Positions 24,861-33,178 of a DNA stretch of 64,000 nt are shown here, in pieces; positions within the stretch are counted from its first letter, which is position 1; each line of letters opens with the position of its first letter. The translations under genes were made by a program, and so were the position numbers. The notes beneath the pieces are model-generated. The model worked only from the letters and a program-made list of their open reading frames with translations, was not told where the DNA came from and did not search any database. The stretch comes from JAZDGX01 sp964482205 (GTDB taxonomy: Bacteria; Eisenbacteria; RBG-16-71-46; CAIMUX01; WJJG01), in NCBI GenBank assembly GCA_964482205.1, contig CAYZWI010000006.1, positions 62,001 through 126,000 of the forward strand, in the 5' to 3' direction.

Positions 24861-26135
24861 ATGGCAACCATTCGACGAGCGGCGGCGCTGGCTCTCCTGA
24901 CCCTCCTGATCTTCGTCTTCAGCGGAGCGGCCGGCGCGTTGGATTTGAACGATATCATTCGTCTCAAGCTCGCCGGCGTGAGCGAGACGACCATCATGGA
25001 TGTGGTTCATCAGGAAGGAACGATCTTCGTCCTCTCGGTGGACGACATCATCGACCTGAAAGAGGCGGGCGCGAGCGATTGGCTGATCGAACAACTGCTC
25101 GAAACCGAGAACGAGGCGGGCGATCCCGGCTACTCCTACGATGTGGATCCCGAGTGGGCCGATGTCTACGGAGCGGATGACTACGACGCGTACGACGACT
25201 TTCTCGATCCGTACGGCTACACGACCGTCTTCAGCTATCACTACTACGATCCCTTCGCCTACTACTGGTATCCCACGCCCTATTCATACATCTACTACTC
25301 CCCCTTCTGGTGGTCGTGCAGCGGCTTCTACTTCGCCGGCCACTGGACCTGGGACTGGTGGGACCCGTGGGGACCGAGCTACTACTACTGGGACCATCAT
25401 CACGGCTGGGACCATCACTTCGGGCCTTCGCACACGCGCGCGCGAGACGGACGCAGCTGGCATGACATCGACCGCCAGGCGCTTCGCGAACGCGCCGACC
25501 GGGAGCGCGGCACGCTGTCGCACGCCGGGCTCTCCGCCCCGCGCACTCGCATCTCCAGCGCGGCCGTGGAGCGCGCCCGGCTCACCGACCGGGAAACCAC
25601 GCGGATTCGGGCAAGCGACGCCGTGCGCATGCGGGCCGGCGACGACGCGCGCGGGCGCGCGAGCGAGCGCGCGGTGCGGCCGAGCTATCGCGACCGCTCC
25701 TCCGACAGCGAGACCCGGGGAAGCACCCTGGATCGAAGCCGCTCCCGCAGCGCGCGAGGGGAACCGCGCTCGGAGATGGGCCAGAGCCGCTCGCGGAGCC
25801 AGTCCGCTCCCCAGCGGGAGGCGCAGACGCGCCAGAGAAGCAGCCGCAGCGTGAACCCGGGGCGCTCCACGGACGACCGCGGCCGCTCCACTCCCGAATA
25901 CCGGTCGAGCGACCGCTCCCGCTCGAGCTCCTCGGACCGCTCGAGCTCCTCGATGCGATCCTCCTCTCGTTCGCGCTCCTCGGACCGTTCGAGTTCCTCG
26001 GGAAGCCGGTCCTCATCGCGCTCGTCCTCTTCCCGCTCCTCCTCTTCGTCTTCGAGCAGTTCCTCGAAGAGCGCTTCCGGGTCGAGCCGGGGATCGAGCT
26101 CGAGCAGCGGGCCTTCTTCGTCCCGGCATCGTTAG
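24861..26135 (+). CDS. Secreted low-complexity protein, Tyr/Trp-rich then Arg/Ser-rich
   Basis: No family recognised. The 424-residue product has a signal peptide (about 1-26), then a short structured part with LDLNDIIRLKLAGVSETTIMD and VLSVDDIIDLKEAGASDWLI, two related 25-residue helical blocks (about 27-85). Residues about 90-190 are extremely rich in Tyr, Trp, Asp and His (for example YYYWDHHHGWDHHFG). From about 195 the protein is basic, and from about 270 it becomes Arg-Ser dipeptide-rich, ending in runs of serine. The GC of the tail is kept with varied serine codons, so it is under protein-level selection. Possible roles are adhesion, surface matrix or mineral/polyphenol binding; none is shown. 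Confidence 0.8.
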   Translation: MATIRRAAALALLTLLIFVFSGAAGALDLNDIIRLKLAGVSETTIMDVVHQEGTIFVLSVDDIIDLKEAGASDWLIEQLLETENEAGDPGYSYDVDPEWADVYGADDYDAYDDFLDPYGYTTVFSYHYYDPFAYYWYPTPYSYIYYSPFWWSCSGFYFAGHWTWDWWDPWGPSYYYWDHHHGWDHHFGPSHTRARDGRSWHDIDRQALRERADRERGTLSHAGLSAPRTRISSAAVERARLTDRETTRIRASDAVRMRAGDDARGRASERAVRPSYRDRSSDSETRGSTLDRSRSRSARGEPRSEMGQSRSRSQSAPQREAQTRQRSSRSVNPGRSTDDRGRSTPEYRSSDRSRSSSSDRSSSSMRSSSRSRSSDRSSSSGSRSSSRSSSSRSSSSSSSSSSKSASGSSRGSSSSSGPSSSRHR

Positions 26136-26157
26136 GCAAGCGGAGATCGTCGACTAG

Positions 26158-26195
26158 GAAGCGCGCGGTTTGCCCCGCGCGCTTCTCATTTTGTC
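26158..26195 (+). terminator. Rho-independent terminator after the RS-rich gene
   Basis: GAAGCGCGCGG (26158-26168), loop TTTGCC, CCGCGCGCTTC (26175-26185) then TCATTTTGTC. A perfect 11-base stem followed by a T-rich stretch, 23 bases after the stop codon. Confidence 0.85.
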
Positions 26196-26470
26196 GCGCG
26201 CCATCGGCCGAGCGTCGGGCCCGGCCATCGAGGCATTCGCGCCCCGCGGCTCGCGATCGAGATTCGTCTTGCCGCCTCGTGATGGAGCGCACTCGCGATA
26301 CCTCGGCGCAGGTGCGCGCACGGCCGGCCCTTTGCGGATCTCGCTCGCTTTGCAGATCTCGCTCGCGAGGAAGACCCGCGCACGGGATTCGCGCGGTCGA
26401 TTCGCCCGTCGTCCGACTTGCAAGATGCGTACCGTTCGCATGCTCTCGGGCCGTTTTGCCGAGGGATCGA
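26196..26470. other. Gene-free spacer with an 18-base tandem duplication
   Basis: No credible gene on either strand. At 26331-26366 an 18-base unit, TTTGC(G/A)GATCTCGCTCGC, occurs twice head to tail with one mismatch. The spacer is unusually long for this window and lies between two terminators. Confidence 0.5.
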
Positions 26471-26515
26471 TGTCAAGAAACTAAAACCCGCATCCAGAGC
26501 GGGTTTTTCTTGACA
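26471..26515. terminator. Extended bidirectional terminator hairpin
   Basis: Outer stem TGTCAAGA (26471-26478) with TCTTGACA (26508-26515); inner stem AAAACCCGC (26483-26491) with GCGGGTTTT (26499-26507) and loop ATCCAGA. Both strands have A/T tracts flanking a GC core, so it can stop transcription in either direction. Its right edge is also the -35 box of the next promoter. Confidence 0.8.
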
Positions 26516-26539
26516 TTCCGCGCGCGCTTGGACTACGAT
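26510..26539 (+). promoter_or_regulatory. Sigma-70-type promoter for the GT2 gene
   Basis: Perfect TTGACA at 26510-26515, 18-base spacer, TACGAT at 26534-26539. It points to the glycosyltransferase gene whose start is 167 bases downstream. The -35 is embedded in the right arm of the terminator hairpin. Confidence 0.65.
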
Positions 26540-26705
26540 GCCCGCGATTGGTTCCAACAGTTGCCGGGATTTCTCGTACGCATTGCAGCCAGGGGACCCA
26601 AGCGCTTCGTGCTTCACTCGAGAAGGGCGACCGGGTTCTCGGAGTTTTCCACACGAAATTCCTCTCGGCGCTCGTGACCCAACCCTTCAGGGAGGGAGGG
26701 AAGGA

Positions 26706-27659
26706 ATGGTGACTGTATCCGTCTTGGTGTCTCTCTGCAACCGGCGTGAACTCGCGATCGAAGCAGTCGAATCGGTTCTCGCCCAAACCTTTCGGGATTT
26801 CGAGCTCGTCATCGCCGACGACGGATCGTGCGACGGCACTCCGCTTGCGCTCTTCAGCCGGCTCGGCGCGGAACCGAGGGCCATCCGGATCCTCAGCGGG
26901 ATGATGAGTGCGGGCGCCCTCCAGCCCTTTAGCCATGTCTTCACCCACGAAGACATCCGCGTCCAATACCACTTTCTCCTGAACCGCGGCTTGAGCGCCG
27001 CTCGCAACCGCGGGCTCAAACAGGCGCGCGGCGAATACCTCGCCTTTCTGGAGCCGGAGTACATCTGGGACCCGGTTCACCTGGAGACGCTCGTCGGGCA
27101 TTGCCGCGCGCATCCGACGGTCAAGATGTGCCACGTGGGCGAGCGCAGCACCAAGGAGAAGGGCCGCGCGCGCCGCTCCAAGACGACGCCGGAATCGTCG
27201 GGAGGGATCTTCGAGCAGGCCATCACCGCCGCGCCCTTCGCGATCTCCAGCATGTTGGCGCATCGCTCCTGCTTCACCGAATGCGGCGGCTTCGACGAGA
27301 ACCTGCCTTCGTGCGAGGACTACGACATCCTCCTCCGGCTCACCGCACGAAATCAGGTCTCGTTTGTCGACGGGGAAACGGAGGTGCTGAAGCGAATGAT
27401 GCGCGCCGAGAATCCCTCACGCGGCTGGAAGGCCGAACGCTATCGCGTCTACGCGTTGGAGAAGTCGTTCCAGAGCGGCCATCTGAATGCCGATCAACGC
27501 CTGCTCGTCGCCGAGGAAATCCTGCGCAAGTGCGAGCGGCTGGTCGAAGGCTATCGCCGCAAGGAAGGCGAAGAGCGCGCGAGCTTCTACGATCGCAAGC
27601 GGCGTCGTTTCGCGCAGGAAGTCCGCAAGCTGCGCGCATCGTCCGCGGCGGTGCAGTGA
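26706..27659 (+). CDS. Family 2 glycosyltransferase
   Basis: Transfers sugar from a nucleotide-sugar donor, inverting; cytosolic GT-A fold. The 317-residue protein begins VSVLVSLCNRRELAIEAVES, followed by VIADDGSCDGT (about 36-46), the diphosphate/metal loop. LNRGLSAARNRGLKQARGEYLAFLE precedes an atypical EPEYI in place of the usual DxD, and CEDYDILLRL (about 210) is the acceptor-site E/D region. The missing DxD makes donor use uncertain. The carboxy-terminal 60 residues are highly charged and helical. Upstream GGGAGGGAAGGA leads to ATG 26706; a GTG directly after it is an alternative start. Acceptor unknown; no other glycan gene is next to it. Confidence 0.85.
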   Translation: MVTVSVLVSLCNRRELAIEAVESVLAQTFRDFELVIADDGSCDGTPLALFSRLGAEPRAIRILSGMMSAGALQPFSHVFTHEDIRVQYHFLLNRGLSAARNRGLKQARGEYLAFLEPEYIWDPVHLETLVGHCRAHPTVKMCHVGERSTKEKGRARRSKTTPESSGGIFEQAITAAPFAISSMLAHRSCFTECGGFDENLPSCEDYDILLRLTARNQVSFVDGETEVLKRMMRAENPSRGWKAERYRVYALEKSFQSGHLNADQRLLVAEEILRKCERLVEGYRRKEGEERASFYDRKRRRFAQEVRKLRASSAAVQ

Positions 27660-27693
27660 GCGCGCCTTCCAGCATGACGGGCGTTACGAACTG

Positions 27694-27786
27694 ATGGGCA
27701 TGCGTGCAGGCCGGGAACTCTTCCACCGGCCGCAGCGCATGCCCATTTCCGTTCCGGGGCGAGGCGATCGGCGCCCACCTCGCCCC
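27694..27786. terminator. Two hairpins between convergent genes
   Basis: First, ATGGGCATGCG (27694-27704) pairs with CGCATGCCCAT (27736-27746) and encloses a smaller GGCCGG/CCGGCC stem. Second, GGGGCGAGG (27756-27764) pairs with CCTCGCCCC (27778-27786). They fill the gap between the GT2 gene and the acyl-CoA dehydrogenase gene, which end toward each other, so they are likely bidirectional terminators. Confidence 0.7.
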
Positions 27787-27799
27787 GCGCGCACCGGGC

Positions 27800-28948
27800 C
27801 TATTTCACCGCAGAGATCGCGCCCTTCGAGATGATCAGCCGCTGGATCTGGCTGGTGCCTTCGTAGATCTGGAAGATCTTCGCGTCGCGCATCAGCTTCT
27901 CGACGGGATACTCCTTGTTGAACCCGTAGCCGCCGAACACCTGCACCGCATCGACGCAGACCCGCATGGCGGTGTCGGCCGCGAAGCACTTCGCGCAGGC
28001 CGCTTCGTAGGAATTCTTCTTCCCCTGGTCGTACATATGGGCGGCTCTCCAAACCAGAAGACGCGCGGCATCGAGATCCTTGGCCATGTCGGCGATCATG
28101 AAAGCGATCGCCTGGTGGCGCTGGATTGCCACTCCGAAGGCGTGGCGCTCCTTCGCGTAGCGGATCGCGTGCTCCATGGCTGCGCGTCCCACCCCGACGG
28201 CGCCCGAGGCCACCGGCGGCCGGGTGTGATCGAAGGCGGCCATCGCGAGCAGCCAGCCCTTGCCCTCGGCGCCGACGAGGTTCTCTTCGGGAACGGCGAC
28301 GTCTTCGAAGGTGATCGCGCGCGTGTCGGAGGCGCGCTGCCCCATGTTGTTCTCTTTCTTGCCGATCGTCACGCCGGGCGTGTTCGCGGGCACGATGAAG
28401 GCGCTCATGCCCCGGATGCCCGCTTCCTTGTTGGTATAGGCGAGCACGAAGAACCAGTCGGCCACGCCCGCCCCGCTGATCCACATCTTGCTGCCATTGA
28501 TGACGTAGCGGCCGTCCTTCTTGACGGCCACGGTCTTGATGCCCTGCACGTCGCTGCCCGCGCTCGGCTCGGTAACCGCATAGGCGGCGAAGGTGAGCTT
28601 CTCCGTCATGGGCGTGAGCCACTTCTTCTTCTGCTCCTCGCTCCCTCCCGTGAGAATCGGGGCGGTCGCGAGCGTGTTGACCATCATGGCGGTGCTGATT
28701 CCGCTGCACGCCGCGGCGAGCTCTTCGGCGATCAGGCATTCGGCGACGCAGTCCATCCCCGCACCGCCGTACGCTTCGGGAAGCCCGGGATTCAAGAGCC
28801 CGACTTCGAAGGCCTTCTCGCAGATGGCCCGCGGAAACTCCCCCGTCTCGTCGTGATGAGCCGCCTTGGGCGCGATCTCATTGGTCGCGAAGTCGCGAGC
28901 CAGCTCCTGGATCATCCGCTGTTCTTCGGAAAGCTCGAAATCGATCAT
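27800..28948 (-). CDS. Acyl-CoA dehydrogenase
   Basis: FAD enzyme that introduces the alpha-beta double bond in acyl-CoA and hands electrons to ETF. The 382-residue protein has the three-domain layout: amino-terminal helices (MIDFELSEEQRMIQ), middle beta domain with YAVTEPSAGSDVQGIKT and WISGAGVADWFF, and a carboxy-terminal helical domain with VFGGYGFNKEYPVEKLMRDAKI and IYEGTSQIQRLIISK, whose glutamate is the usual catalytic base of short/medium-chain enzymes. ATG 28948 is chosen because AAGGAGGAGTGGG is before it. The membrane Fe-S protein at 40961 is a plausible downstream electron acceptor. Chain-length specificity unknown. Confidence 0.93.
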   Translation of the reverse strand: MIDFELSEEQRMIQELARDFATNEIAPKAAHHDETGEFPRAICEKAFEVGLLNPGLPEAYGGAGMDCVAECLIAEELAAACSGISTAMMVNTLATAPILTGGSEEQKKKWLTPMTEKLTFAAYAVTEPSAGSDVQGIKTVAVKKDGRYVINGSKMWISGAGVADWFFVLAYTNKEAGIRGMSAFIVPANTPGVTIGKKENNMGQRASDTRAITFEDVAVPEENLVGAEGKGWLLAMAAFDHTRPPVASGAVGVGRAAMEHAIRYAKERHAFGVAIQRHQAIAFMIADMAKDLDAARLLVWRAAHMYDQGKKNSYEAACAKCFAADTAMRVCVDAVQVFGGYGFNKEYPVEKLMRDAKIFQIYEGTSQIQRLIISKGAISAVK

Positions 28949-29279
28949 CCCACTCCTCCTTGAGAATCGGAAAATGAAGCCGTCCAATGCCCGGGCTCTA
29001 CGTCGCCTGCGTTGCCTCGATAGTCACCCGCAAGGCTTGCGCCCGCCGGGTCGCCGGCCCAGCGGGCACGATGCGGGATACCGCAGCCGTCCGGCTCCGG
29101 CCGGCCGCGATGGCCCCCCCGTCCGTCTGGCCCGTCGAGCGGGGGGCGCTGCATCGACTTGAAGGCGGAGGCAGTATAGAGATCCGCCCGGCCGTTCTCA
29201 AGACCGGGCGCACGTCCCCCGGGAATGGATCTCCACCGTCCGTGAACTCCATTGCCCGCTGAGGCGCACGACGCATAAG
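28949..29279. other. Gene-free spacer
   Basis: The spacer between the divergent acyl-CoA dehydrogenase and Msr genes shows no credible gene. A stem CGCCCGG (29185-29191) with CCGGGCG (29204-29210) is present. No clear promoter was found, though both genes must start in it. Confidence 0.4.
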
Positions 29280-29298
29280 GCTTGAGCCCGGCTCAAGC
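29280..29298. promoter_or_regulatory. Perfect inverted repeat upstream of the Msr fusion gene
   Basis: GCTTGAGC-CCG-GCTCAAGC, an 8-base perfect palindrome with a 3-base centre, 101 bases before the msrBA start. It could be an operator for oxidative-stress control or a leader hairpin. Confidence 0.4.
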
Positions 29299-29399
29299 GC
29301 TCGGATCGCTTGGCCCCCTCGTGAGGGGAACCGGGCTTCGGCTCCAGGGTCCAAGGTCTGCTGGCGCGCGGCCTGGCGCGATCCAGCGCCGGAGGAACC

Positions 29400-30581
29400 A
29401 TGAAATCGGACGCCGTGCAGGAGAAGGAAGGTCGCGGCTTCCTGCCAAGAAGAGGGCGAAACGCCCTCCTGGCGGCGCTCCCGTTCGCATGCGCGATCGT
29501 CCTCTTCGCGCTCATCGCCGATCGCGGAGCCGGGCCCTCCAGCGCGGGTGCGCCCCGGACACCCGTCACGAGCGCGGCCGCCTGCGCATCTCTGGCGGAG
29601 GAGGAACCCATGACATGCGCCGATACCGAAGCCGGCGGGTCCGGCGCGCCCCGGGCGTTTTCCGGACCGGTCTACTCCGCTTCCGGCTACGACATCACGC
29701 CCTTGTCCCGGGAGCAGGTGGAGAAGGCGCGCGCCCGACTGACTCCCGAGCAGGACCGGATCGCCTTCCATGCCGCCACGGAGGCGCCCTTCTGCGGGCT
29801 GTACACGGACGCCTCGGAGCCGGGGATCTACGCTTCCGTCGTGACCGGGCTCCCTCTCTTTCGCTCGAGCGCCAAGTTCCACTCGCAGAGCGGTTGGGCG
29901 AGCTTCTTCGAGCCGATCGATCCGGCCCATGTCGTCGAGCGGGTGGACAGCAGTCACGGAATGGTGCGCACGGAGATCCTCGAAGCGCGAGCCGGCGCGC
30001 ACCTCGGCCACGTCTTCGACGATGGGCCGCCGCCCACCGGGCGCCGCTATTGCCTCAATTCCGCCGCTCTCGTCTTCTACCCGAAAGGGGCTCCCCTTCC
30101 TCCCGAGTCGCGGCCCGTCGCGGTCCAGACGGCTTACTTCGCCGCCGGCTGCTTCTGGGGAGTCGAAGATTCGTTCGCGCGCATTCCGGGCGTGATGGAT
30201 GTGGTCTCCGGGTACATGGGCGGGCACGCGGAGAATCCGAGCTACCGGGAAGTGTGCGCGGGTGGGACCGGTCACGCGGAGACGGTCGAGGTGCGTTTCG
30301 ACCCCGCGCGCATTTCGTATGCGCGGCTGCTCGACGCCTTCTTCGCCATGCACGATGCGACCTCTGCCGGGCACGGGACGGATGAAGCCGGGCAGTATCG
30401 TTCGGCGATCTTCCCCGCCGACGACGAACAGGCCCGGGAGGCGCAGGCGGCACTGGCCCGCCGGTCGTCGGACTCCTCCGGGAAGCGTCCCGTCCGCACT
30501 CGCCTCGAGCGGGCGATGCGCTTCTACCCCGCCGAGGAATACCATCAGGACTATCACGCCCGTCATCGCACGCGAGGCTGA
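29400..30581 (+). CDS. Membrane-anchored methionine sulfoxide reductase, MsrB-MsrA fusion
   Basis: Repairs oxidised methionine, both R (MsrB) and S (MsrA) forms. The 393-residue protein has an amino-terminal membrane anchor or signal (about 20-42), a linker, an MsrB domain (about 90-230) with QSGWASFFEPI, HLGHVFDDGPPPTGRRYCLNSAAL and catalytic C218, and an MsrA domain (about 235-390) with AAGCFWGVEDSF (catalytic C251), GYMGGHAENPSY and EYHQDY. The zinc-binding CxxC pairs of many MsrB proteins are absent. The order B then A is the reverse of the common MsrA-MsrB fusion. The anchor places repair on the outer side of the inner membrane. GGAGGAACC precedes the ATG. Confidence 0.93.
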   Translation: MKSDAVQEKEGRGFLPRRGRNALLAALPFACAIVLFALIADRGAGPSSAGAPRTPVTSAAACASLAEEEPMTCADTEAGGSGAPRAFSGPVYSASGYDITPLSREQVEKARARLTPEQDRIAFHAATEAPFCGLYTDASEPGIYASVVTGLPLFRSSAKFHSQSGWASFFEPIDPAHVVERVDSSHGMVRTEILEARAGAHLGHVFDDGPPPTGRRYCLNSAALVFYPKGAPLPPESRPVAVQTAYFAAGCFWGVEDSFARIPGVMDVVSGYMGGHAENPSYREVCAGGTGHAETVEVRFDPARISYARLLDAFFAMHDATSAGHGTDEAGQYRSAIFPADDEQAREAQAALARRSSDSSGKRPVRTRLERAMRFYPAEEYHQDYHARHRTRG

Positions 30582-30825
30582 GCGGCCGGGCGCCGCGGCC
30601 GGATGCGGGGCTGAGCGGCCGCGCGCCCGCGGCGGTGGACGGAAGCGCGAATGGCTGAGCCCGTCCATCTTCCCTCGCCCCGCCCCTCGCCGCGCCTGCA
30701 TGTCTGATGACTTCATGACGCCTGGACGGCGCCCGGCCGTCGAAACGCCTGGGGCCCTTCAGATCTTCCTTCCCATACACGATTCTCCATAGAAAGCGCG
30801 CGATGGGACGCCTCCCGCGCGCCCA

Positions 30826-33039
30826 ATGAAGGAGAAGCGCGTGGGGAAAGGACCGCGGGAAAACCGGGCGCCCTCGCCCGGGGCAAGTGTGTGGGGACCG
30901 CTGCTCCTTGCCCTCCTCCTTCTCTTTCTGATCGCGATCCCTCTGCGCGACCGCCGGCTCCCGATCGGCATCCGGCCCTTCGACACCGCCATCCCTCTGG
31001 AAGCGACTTCCGCCGCGCGGGAGGAAATCGAGAGCTTGCGATGGGAGATTGAGCAGAAGGGCTACGCGTGGCAGGCGGGTTTCACCGAAGTATCGAACCT
31101 CACGCCCGAGCAATTCGCGCGCCTTCTCGGGGCCCGGCCGCCGTTCGAGGAATCCGAGCCCCTCTCCGGCGATTCGGGGGCGGGTTTGCCCGCGCCTCTT
31201 GCTCATGGCGCGAGCGCCGCGGACGGTGACGGGCTGCCCGCGAAGTGGGATTGGCGCGAACAGGAAGGCCTCTCCCCCGTTCGCGCGCAGGGCGAATGCG
31301 GCAGTTGCTGGGCCTTCGCCGCGGCCGCCGCGATCGAGGGGATGGCGCGGGTCTACGACGGGCGCGACATCGACCTCGCCGAGCAGCACGCCATCGACTG
31401 CAACGAGGAAGGCTACGGCTGCGACGGCGGCTGGATGACCGCCGCCTATTCCCTGTGGAAAGCGGGCGCGCCGGGCGAAGAGACGCTGGCCTATCAGGCG
31501 CGCGACGATCTGCCCTGCACGCGCGTCGTCTCGAACGCTCTCGCCAAGGTGATCGACTGGTCCGCGGTCTCGTCGGATGCGTCAACGCTGAAACGCATGC
31601 TGCTCTCGGGCCCGCTCGCCGTGACGATGCACGCCTACCCCGACCTGCGCCACTACCGCGCGGGCGTGTACGAGCACACCGGCGACGATCCGATCAATCA
31701 CGCCGTGCTGCTCGCCGGCTGGGATGATCGCCAGGAGGCGTGGCTCATCAAGAACAGCTGGGGGCCGCGCTGGGGCGAGCAAGGCTACGCTTGGGTGCGC
31801 TACGGTTCGTGCCGTCTGGGAGCGCACGCGCATCGGGTCTGCATCGAAGCCGGGCGGCCGGTCCTGATTTCCCACCAACCGCTCGCCGACACGACCGCGC
31901 TGCACCCGCTCACGCTGCGGGCGAGCGTCGCCTGCGCGCAAGCGCCCCTCGACGGGGACGCCGTCGTCTTCTGGGTGGACGATGGCTACGGCCCTCGCCC
32001 GCAGTATCCCGCCCGGATCGCGGGCAACGATTATCAAAGCTCGTTTCTTCTCGACCTCGGAGCGTTCGAATGCGGCACGCGCTTGCGCTACTGGGTGGAG
32101 GCGCGCGACCGGCGGGGCGCAGTCGCCACTCTTCCCGCGGAAGGCGCGTACTCGCCGTACGAAGTCGTCGTGCGCCGCTATGCGGTTCGCGACAGTCTCG
32201 AGGCGCCTTCGGGCTGGAGCGTGATCGCACTCGATGCGGGCGCGACCGGCGCCTGGGAATGGGGATGCCCGCAATCATCGTTCAATCAGCACGCGAGGGT
32301 CGTCCAACCCTTCGGGGACCACACGCTCGGGGGCGAGCGTTGCTACGCGACGGGCCTCGCCGCCGGCATGGGCGGGCAAGCGAACGATGTCGACGGAGGC
32401 GCGGTGGCGCTGGAATCGCCTTCCTATGACTTACTCGGGTTGGACGACGCGGTGCTCCGCTTCCAGCTCTGGTTCAGCAATCACCTCGGAAGCGCGCCCG
32501 GCGAAGATCCCTTCCTCGCGCTCGCCAGCCCGGATGACGGAACCACCTGGGTGCCGGTCTTTCGGACGACCGAGGGGGCCGAGCAGTGGCGCAGGATCGA
32601 GATTCCCCTGCACGAATCCCTGCCGCTCACTTCCACCGTGCGACTGCGTTTCGTGGTGGCCGATTCGCTGGACGATTCCCTGGTCGAAGCGCTGATCGAC
32701 GACATCGAGATCCTGACGGCGACGCCCGTTCCCGTGGTCGAGAGCCATCCTTCCGAGGAATCGCGCGAAGCGGGGATGCGCCTGGCCGCGAATCCCTCGC
32801 GCGCAGAAGCGACTTTGCTCCTCGACCTTCCACAGCCGGCCGCGGTGGCCGTGCGCGTGCTTTCGGCCGACGGGCGGTGCGTGCGCCGTCTCGATCTGGG
32901 CACGCAGCCCGCGGGACGGACGACGCTTCATTGGGACGGCCGGGACGAGCAGGGACGGCCGGTCGCGGCCGGCACCTATTTCCTGCAGGCCCGTCTGGGA
33001 AACGCGAGCGAGACGCGCTCGGTCGTGCTGCTTCGATGA
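30826..33039 (+). CDS. Secreted papain-like cysteine protease with FlgD-like tail
   Basis: A 737-residue C1A peptidase. A hydrophobic segment (about 23-42) is the export signal; a short helical stretch (about 60-110, IESLRWEIEQKGYAWQAG) resembles the I29 inhibitor propeptide. The catalytic domain (about 135-345) has all residues: QGECGSCWAF (C161), NHAVLLAGW (H292) and IKNSWGPRWGEQGY (N310), plus the oxyanion Gln. Two beta-rich modules follow (about 345-650), then a carboxy-terminal FlgD-like Ig domain (about 655-737). The propeptide-like region suggests secretion as a zymogen. Usual ribosome site is weak: start ATG 30826 follows a TGGGACGCC-rich region. Confidence 0.9.
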   Translation: MKEKRVGKGPRENRAPSPGASVWGPLLLALLLLFLIAIPLRDRRLPIGIRPFDTAIPLEATSAAREEIESLRWEIEQKGYAWQAGFTEVSNLTPEQFARLLGARPPFEESEPLSGDSGAGLPAPLAHGASAADGDGLPAKWDWREQEGLSPVRAQGECGSCWAFAAAAAIEGMARVYDGRDIDLAEQHAIDCNEEGYGCDGGWMTAAYSLWKAGAPGEETLAYQARDDLPCTRVVSNALAKVIDWSAVSSDASTLKRMLLSGPLAVTMHAYPDLRHYRAGVYEHTGDDPINHAVLLAGWDDRQEAWLIKNSWGPRWGEQGYAWVRYGSCRLGAHAHRVCIEAGRPVLISHQPLADTTALHPLTLRASVACAQAPLDGDAVVFWVDDGYGPRPQYPARIAGNDYQSSFLLDLGAFECGTRLRYWVEARDRRGAVATLPAEGAYSPYEVVVRRYAVRDSLEAPSGWSVIALDAGATGAWEWGCPQSSFNQHARVVQPFGDHTLGGERCYATGLAAGMGGQANDVDGGAVALESPSYDLLGLDDAVLRFQLWFSNHLGSAPGEDPFLALASPDDGTTWVPVFRTTEGAEQWRRIEIPLHESLPLTSTVRLRFVVADSLDDSLVEALIDDIEILTATPVPVVESHPSEESREAGMRLAANPSRAEATLLLDLPQPAAVAVRVLSADGRCVRRLDLGTQPAGRTTLHWDGRDEQGRPVAAGTYFLQARLGNASETRSVVLLR

Positions 33040-33053
33040 GGCCCCATGACTAT

Positions 33054-33071
33054 CCGCTTCCGGCGAAGCGG
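33054..33071. terminator. Hairpin between convergent papain-like and FG-GAP genes
   Basis: CCGCTTC-CGGC-GAAGCGG, a perfect 7-base stem with a 4-base loop, 15 bases past the protease stop. No U-tract. Confidence 0.4.
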
Positions 33072-33178
33072 GTGGGATGCCTGGCGGCCATTCATCTTCT
33101 CGCGTTCCAGAGGGATCTCGTTCTGGAAACGGGAGGCCGGAACATGCCAGCCTCTCGAATCTTCGGCCCACAAGGCAT

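Noticed and set aside
28987..29262. 91-residue open frame in the spacer before the Msr fusion
   Set aside because: No ribosome site, unusual composition, and it spans inverted repeats; treated as non-coding.
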